From contig DFNH01000011.1 of assembly GCA_002375985.1 (NCBI GenBank), positions 1 through 64,000 on the forward strand: 64,000 nucleotides of DNA. The letters are read 5' to 3'. The notes under the pieces were generated by a model that was not told the DNA's origin, did no database searches, and saw only the letters and a program-made list of their open reading frames with translations. Shown here one piece after another: positions 61,383 through 64,000 of this stretch. This DNA is from Firmicutes bacterium UBA3572 (lineage in GTDB: Bacteria > Bacillota > Desulfotomaculia > Desulfotomaculales > Desulforudaceae). The stretch's first letter is position 1; each line of letters starts with the position of its first letter. A program made the position numbers and the translations under genes.

Positions 61383-62234
61383 ATGGGTTTTTTGCGTACT
61401 CTGGATTGTCAAACGGTGGTGGAAGTTACCTCCCGACTTTGTCGGGAGGCCAATTTTGTGCTGGAGCCGGATGTCTTGTCCGCCATCGGACAGGCCAAGG
61501 AGCGTGAAGTTTCGCCTACCGGGAGGGACATTCTGGCTCAGTTGGAGGATAATGCTTCCCTGGCGGCCCGGGACCGTATTCCCATCTGCCAGGATACCGG
61601 TCTGACGGTAGTGTTTGTGGAGGTGGGCCAGGACTTGCGCCTGACCGGGGGTAGCCTGGAGGAGGCCATCACGGCGGGGGTGCGGGATGGTTATCAAAAG
61701 GGTTACCTCCGCAAGTCGGTGGTCGGGCACCCGCTGGTCAGGGAGAACACAGGCGACAATACCCCGCCGGTGATTCACTGGCGCCTGGTGTCCGGGGACC
61801 GTCTTAAGATTTCGGTGGTTCCCAAGGGTGCGGGCAGTGAGAACATGAGTGCCCTGAAAATGCTCAAACCGGCCGAAGGCTTGGAAGGCGTCAAACAGTT
61901 TGTGGTGGACACCGTGTCGGTGGCCGGTCCCAACCCCTGTCCGCCGTTGGTGGTGGGCGTGGGTATCGGTGGTACCATGGAGAAAGCAGCCCTGTTGGCC
62001 AAGGAAGCTTTGCTCAGGCCGCTCGGCAGTGCGAACCCTGATCCGGTGCTGGCGGAGGTGGAGCGTGAACTGGTGGACCGCATCAATGCCCTCGGTATCG
62101 GGCCGATGGGGCTTGGGGGACGGATCACGGCTCTGGCCGTGCACGTCCTGGCTTTCCCCACGCACATCGCGATGCTGCCCGTGGCCGTTAACCTGAATTG
62201 CCACGCGTTGCGGCACAAAACGGCGGTGTTGTAG
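61383..62234 (+). CDS. class I fumarate hydratase, alpha subunit (N-terminal part)
   Basis: A 283-residue subunit of an oxygen-sensitive 4Fe-4S hydro-lyase of the fumarase/tartrate dehydratase family. It carries cluster or substrate residues in RIPICQDTG, PKGAGSENMSALKMLKP, VAGPNPCPPLVVGVGIGGTMEKA and ALGIGPMGLGGRITALAVHV. The beta subunit follows 33 bases on. It interconverts fumarate and malate, or a related acid. ATG 61383 fits family length. Confidence 0.88.
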   Translation: MGFLRTLDCQTVVEVTSRLCREANFVLEPDVLSAIGQAKEREVSPTGRDILAQLEDNASLAARDRIPICQDTGLTVVFVEVGQDLRLTGGSLEEAITAGVRDGYQKGYLRKSVVGHPLVRENTGDNTPPVIHWRLVSGDRLKISVVPKGAGSENMSALKMLKPAEGLEGVKQFVVDTVSVAGPNPCPPLVVGVGIGGTMEKAALLAKEALLRPLGSANPDPVLAEVERELVDRINALGIGPMGLGGRITALAVHVLAFPTHIAMLPVAVNLNCHALRHKTAVL

Positions 62235-62267
62235 GCTGACCGTAGACCTTTTTAAGGAGGACTCAGA

Positions 62268-62828
62268 TTGTCAGATCCCAGGCGTATTGTTCTTCCGTTG
62301 ACGGACGAGATGGTGGCCGAGTTGCGGGCCGGTGACCGGGTGCTTATTAACGGCAGACTGTTAACGGCGCGGGACGCGGCCCATAAGAAAATGGTGGCTC
62401 TCCTTCAACAGGGGGGCCGGTTGCCCGTGGACCTGAAAAACCAGGTGATCTACTATGTCGGCCCTACGCCGGCGCCGCCGGGCCGGGTGATCGGCGCCTG
62501 CGGTCCCACTACCTCCGGGCGCATGGACGCCTACACGCCGGCACTGCTTGCGACGGGGCTCAAGGGCATGATCGGCAAGGGTTTCCGCGCGCCGGAGGTA
62601 ATCGAGGCGCTCCGGCGACACCGGGCGGTTTACTTCGCCGCCGTGGGGGGCGCAGGCGCCCTGCTGTCCAGGTGCGTTAAGGCGGCCCAGGTAGTCGCTT
62701 ATCCGGAACTGGGGCCGGAAGCCGTCCACGAGCTGATCGTGACCGATTTCCCGGTCGTAGTGATCAATGATATCTATGGTGGTGACCTGTACCGTGAAGG
62801 TCGCCGGCAATACGCCGTGCACCAATGA
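62268..62828 (+). CDS. class I fumarate hydratase, beta subunit (C-terminal part)
   Basis: A 186-residue partner subunit: LTDEMVAELRAGDRVLINGRLLTARDAAHK (in part), IYYVGPTPAPPGRVIGACGPTTSGRMD and MIGKGFRAPEV are family signatures, with LLSRCVKAAQVVAYPELGPEAVHEL near the end. TTG 62268 has AAGGAGG upstream. With the alpha subunit it forms the (alpha-beta)2 enzyme. Confidence 0.88.
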   Translation: MSDPRRIVLPLTDEMVAELRAGDRVLINGRLLTARDAAHKKMVALLQQGGRLPVDLKNQVIYYVGPTPAPPGRVIGACGPTTSGRMDAYTPALLATGLKGMIGKGFRAPEVIEALRRHRAVYFAAVGGAGALLSRCVKAAQVVAYPELGPEAVHELIVTDFPVVVINDIYGGDLYREGRRQYAVHQ

Positions 62829-62853
62829 CGCGGAGGAGAGGGGTAGGTGTGTT

Positions 62854-63234
62854 GTGACCGGTGCTGAAATGACCAGAGAGGTCAAAGCGATTAGCGGGCA
62901 AAATCCTTACCTGTGTATGCAATGCGGGCTCTGTAGCGCCAGTTGTACCGGGGTGGGCTTTATGGACCTTTTGCCCCGGAAAGTGATGCGGTTGGTGCAA
63001 TTGGGCGATAAGAAGCTCTTGGAAAACCGTGCTATTTGGCTGTGCTCCACTTGTTTGACGTGTACGGCCCGCTGTCCCCGGGGTCTCGATGTTTCCCGGG
63101 TGATGGAGGCCTTAAGAGTGATTAACCTGCGCAAAGGCACGGAAGTTCTGGCGCCAGAAGGGATTCCAGAGGAACTCCTCACCGAGATCCCACAGATGGC
63201 TTTAACCAGCGGTTTTCGCAAACTTAGTTCGTAA
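62854..63234 (+). CDS. HdrC-like 4Fe-4S protein
   Basis: A 126-residue protein with two cluster motifs, CMQCGLCSASCTG and CSTCLTCTARCPRGLD, as in heterodisulfide reductase subunit C or the iron-sulfur parts of related fumarate/thiol reductases. It carries electrons to the HdrB-like protein encoded next. GTG 62854 follows GGAGGAGAGGGG. It lies 26 bases after the fumarase beta gene, so all may share one transcript. Confidence 0.85.
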   Translation: MTGAEMTREVKAISGQNPYLCMQCGLCSASCTGVGFMDLLPRKVMRLVQLGDKKLLENRAIWLCSTCLTCTARCPRGLDVSRVMEALRVINLRKGTEVLAPEGIPEELLTEIPQMALTSGFRKLSS

Positions 63235-63252
63235 GGGCGGTAGTAAGCAATA

Positions 63253-64000
63253 ATGAGTATTCCGTATTTTCCCGGATGTACTTTGCACGTAAAGGCCAAG
63301 GATTTGGATGACTCCACGCGGGCGGCGCTGGCCGCGCTTGGTTTGGAACTGACCGAGTTGCCGGAGTGGACTTGCTGCGGTGCGGTCTTTCCGCTGGCCC
63401 AAGATAACTATATGGGTATGGTGGCGGCGGCGCGCATTCTGGCCAATGCGGCGAAGCTAGGCGACGGCCGCCTGGTCACGGTGTGTTCCTTTTGTTACCA
63501 CGTGCTCAAGAGGGTTAATTTCGCTTTCCGGAACCGTACGGAAGCCAGAAACAAGCTCAATGAGTACCTTGAGGAACACTACAACGGAGAAGTGACTTTG
63601 CTGCACCCCCTGGAGCTTATACGGGACGATGTCGGGTTTGACGTCTTACAGGACCGGGTTTACCGGAGATTAAAAGGCCTGAAAGTGGCTTGTTATTACG
63701 GCTGCACGCTTTCCCGCCCGGCTGAGGAAATGGGTTTTGGCGAACCCGAAAACCCCACGATTATGGAAGAGCTTGTTGCGGCGCTAGGTGCCGAACCGGT
63801 AGGTTTTTCCTGGAAGACAAAATGCTGCGGTTCCTACCAGGTGTTAAACAATGCGGCCCTGGCGGCCGACAGGGCGCAGGCCGTTCTGGAGGCTGCTTCG
63901 CGGCAGGGTGCGCACGTAATCATCACCAGTTGCCCGTTATGCCGGTATAACCTCGAACGGCTGCCGGTCGGGGCGGCGGGGAAAGGGGAAAGTGAGGCCC
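63253..64000 (+). CDS. HdrB-like CCG-domain protein, cut by the window end
   Basis: At least 249 residues with no stop before the edge. Two CCG domains are seen: PGCTLHVKAKD with TCCGAVFPLA and CSFCYHVLKR, then YYGCTLSRP with KTKCCGSYQV and TSCPLCRYNLE. Such CX(30-40)CCGX(35)CXXC repeats hold the noncubane clusters of HdrB. It probably takes electrons from HdrC to a disulfide or another acceptor. ATG 63253 has only a weak site upstream. Confidence 0.85.
   Translation, partial: MSIPYFPGCTLHVKAKDLDDSTRAALAALGLELTELPEWTCCGAVFPLAQDNYMGMVAAARILANAAKLGDGRLVTVCSFCYHVLKRVNFAFRNRTEARNKLNEYLEEHYNGEVTLLHPLELIRDDVGFDVLQDRVYRRLKGLKVACYYGCTLSRPAEEMGFGEPENPTIMEELVAALGAEPVGFSWKTKCCGSYQVLNNAALAADRAQAVLEAASRQGAHVIITSCPLCRYNLERLPVGAAGKGESEA

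Noticed and set aside
60924..62216. 430-residue minus-strand frame over the TRAP permease and fumarase genes
   Set aside because: His/Arg/Gln-rich low-information product opposite two well-supported genes.
1..64000. CRISPR arrays, rRNA, tRNA or intact insertion sequences
   Set aside because: No regularly spaced direct repeats, rRNA cores, tRNA cloverleaves or full transposase genes with terminal repeats were seen.

Overview
The window comes from a GC-rich, spore-forming, anaerobic member of the Firmicutes. The sporulation genes spoIIM, a yqzK homologue and spoIID sit among clostridial-style anaerobic metabolism: ferredoxin-dependent 2-oxoacid oxidoreductases, HdrB/HdrC-like proteins, an oxygen-labile Fe-S fumarase and a B12-dependent ribonucleotide reductase. 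Frequent GTG/TTG starts and strong AGGAGG-type ribosome sites fit this. The mix resembles the Desulforudis/Pelotomaculum/Desulfotomaculum group (Peptococcaceae), but that placement is an inference from gene content and no alignment was run.

Layout. 0-4 kb: a nickel/cobalt ECF transporter operon (lipoprotein, nikL, cbiM, cbiQ, cbiO) behind a structured leader with a strong terminator hairpin. 4-8 kb: a DUF429 gene split by an in-frame TGA, then a FIST sensor gene and a GGDEF/HD-GYP gene. 8-14 kb: DUF3866, spoIIM, yqzK, xerD, deoB and a pyrimidine-nucleoside phosphorylase, an order like the Bacillus spoIIM-xerD-drm-pdp neighbourhood. 14-25 kb: a decarboxylating dehydrogenase, an FMN reductase-like protein, then a DNA end-processing group in which one gene fuses an SbcD-like nuclease to an SMC-like ATPase next to addB and addA. 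25-34 kb: small housekeeping genes, an ECF sigma factor with a DUF4367 membrane partner, purE-purK behind a structured non-coding leader, a DUF6671 protein and a large GGDEF-EAL-CBS-GGDEF protein. 34-35.5 kb is largely non-coding.

35.5-42.7 kb is the most distinctive region. A bicarbonate transporter (SbtA) and its PII-like partner (SbtB) are followed by a CODH/acetyl-CoA synthase epsilon-type protein, a four-subunit 2-oxoacid:ferredoxin oxidoreductase, and a second alpha/beta pair without gamma and delta. All are on one strand. The arrangement suggests that inorganic carbon uptake is tied to reductive carboxylation.

42.7-64 kb: an IS1182-type transposase remnant, gap, a class II ribonucleotide reductase interrupted by a 377-residue intein exactly at its catalytic cysteine, spoIID, an Mn/Zn ABC transporter operon with its MntR regulator, a DUF2600 terpene synthase-like gene, a Na/phosphate symporter, a YdjC deacetylase, and an orphan CitB-type response regulator. 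After these come a TAXI-type TRAP transporter, a two-subunit fumarase and HdrC/HdrB-like genes. This last run may handle import of C4-dicarboxylate or related acids and their interconversion with redox carriers. The final HdrB-like gene runs off the window edge.

No rRNA, tRNA, CRISPR array or intact insertion sequence was seen.
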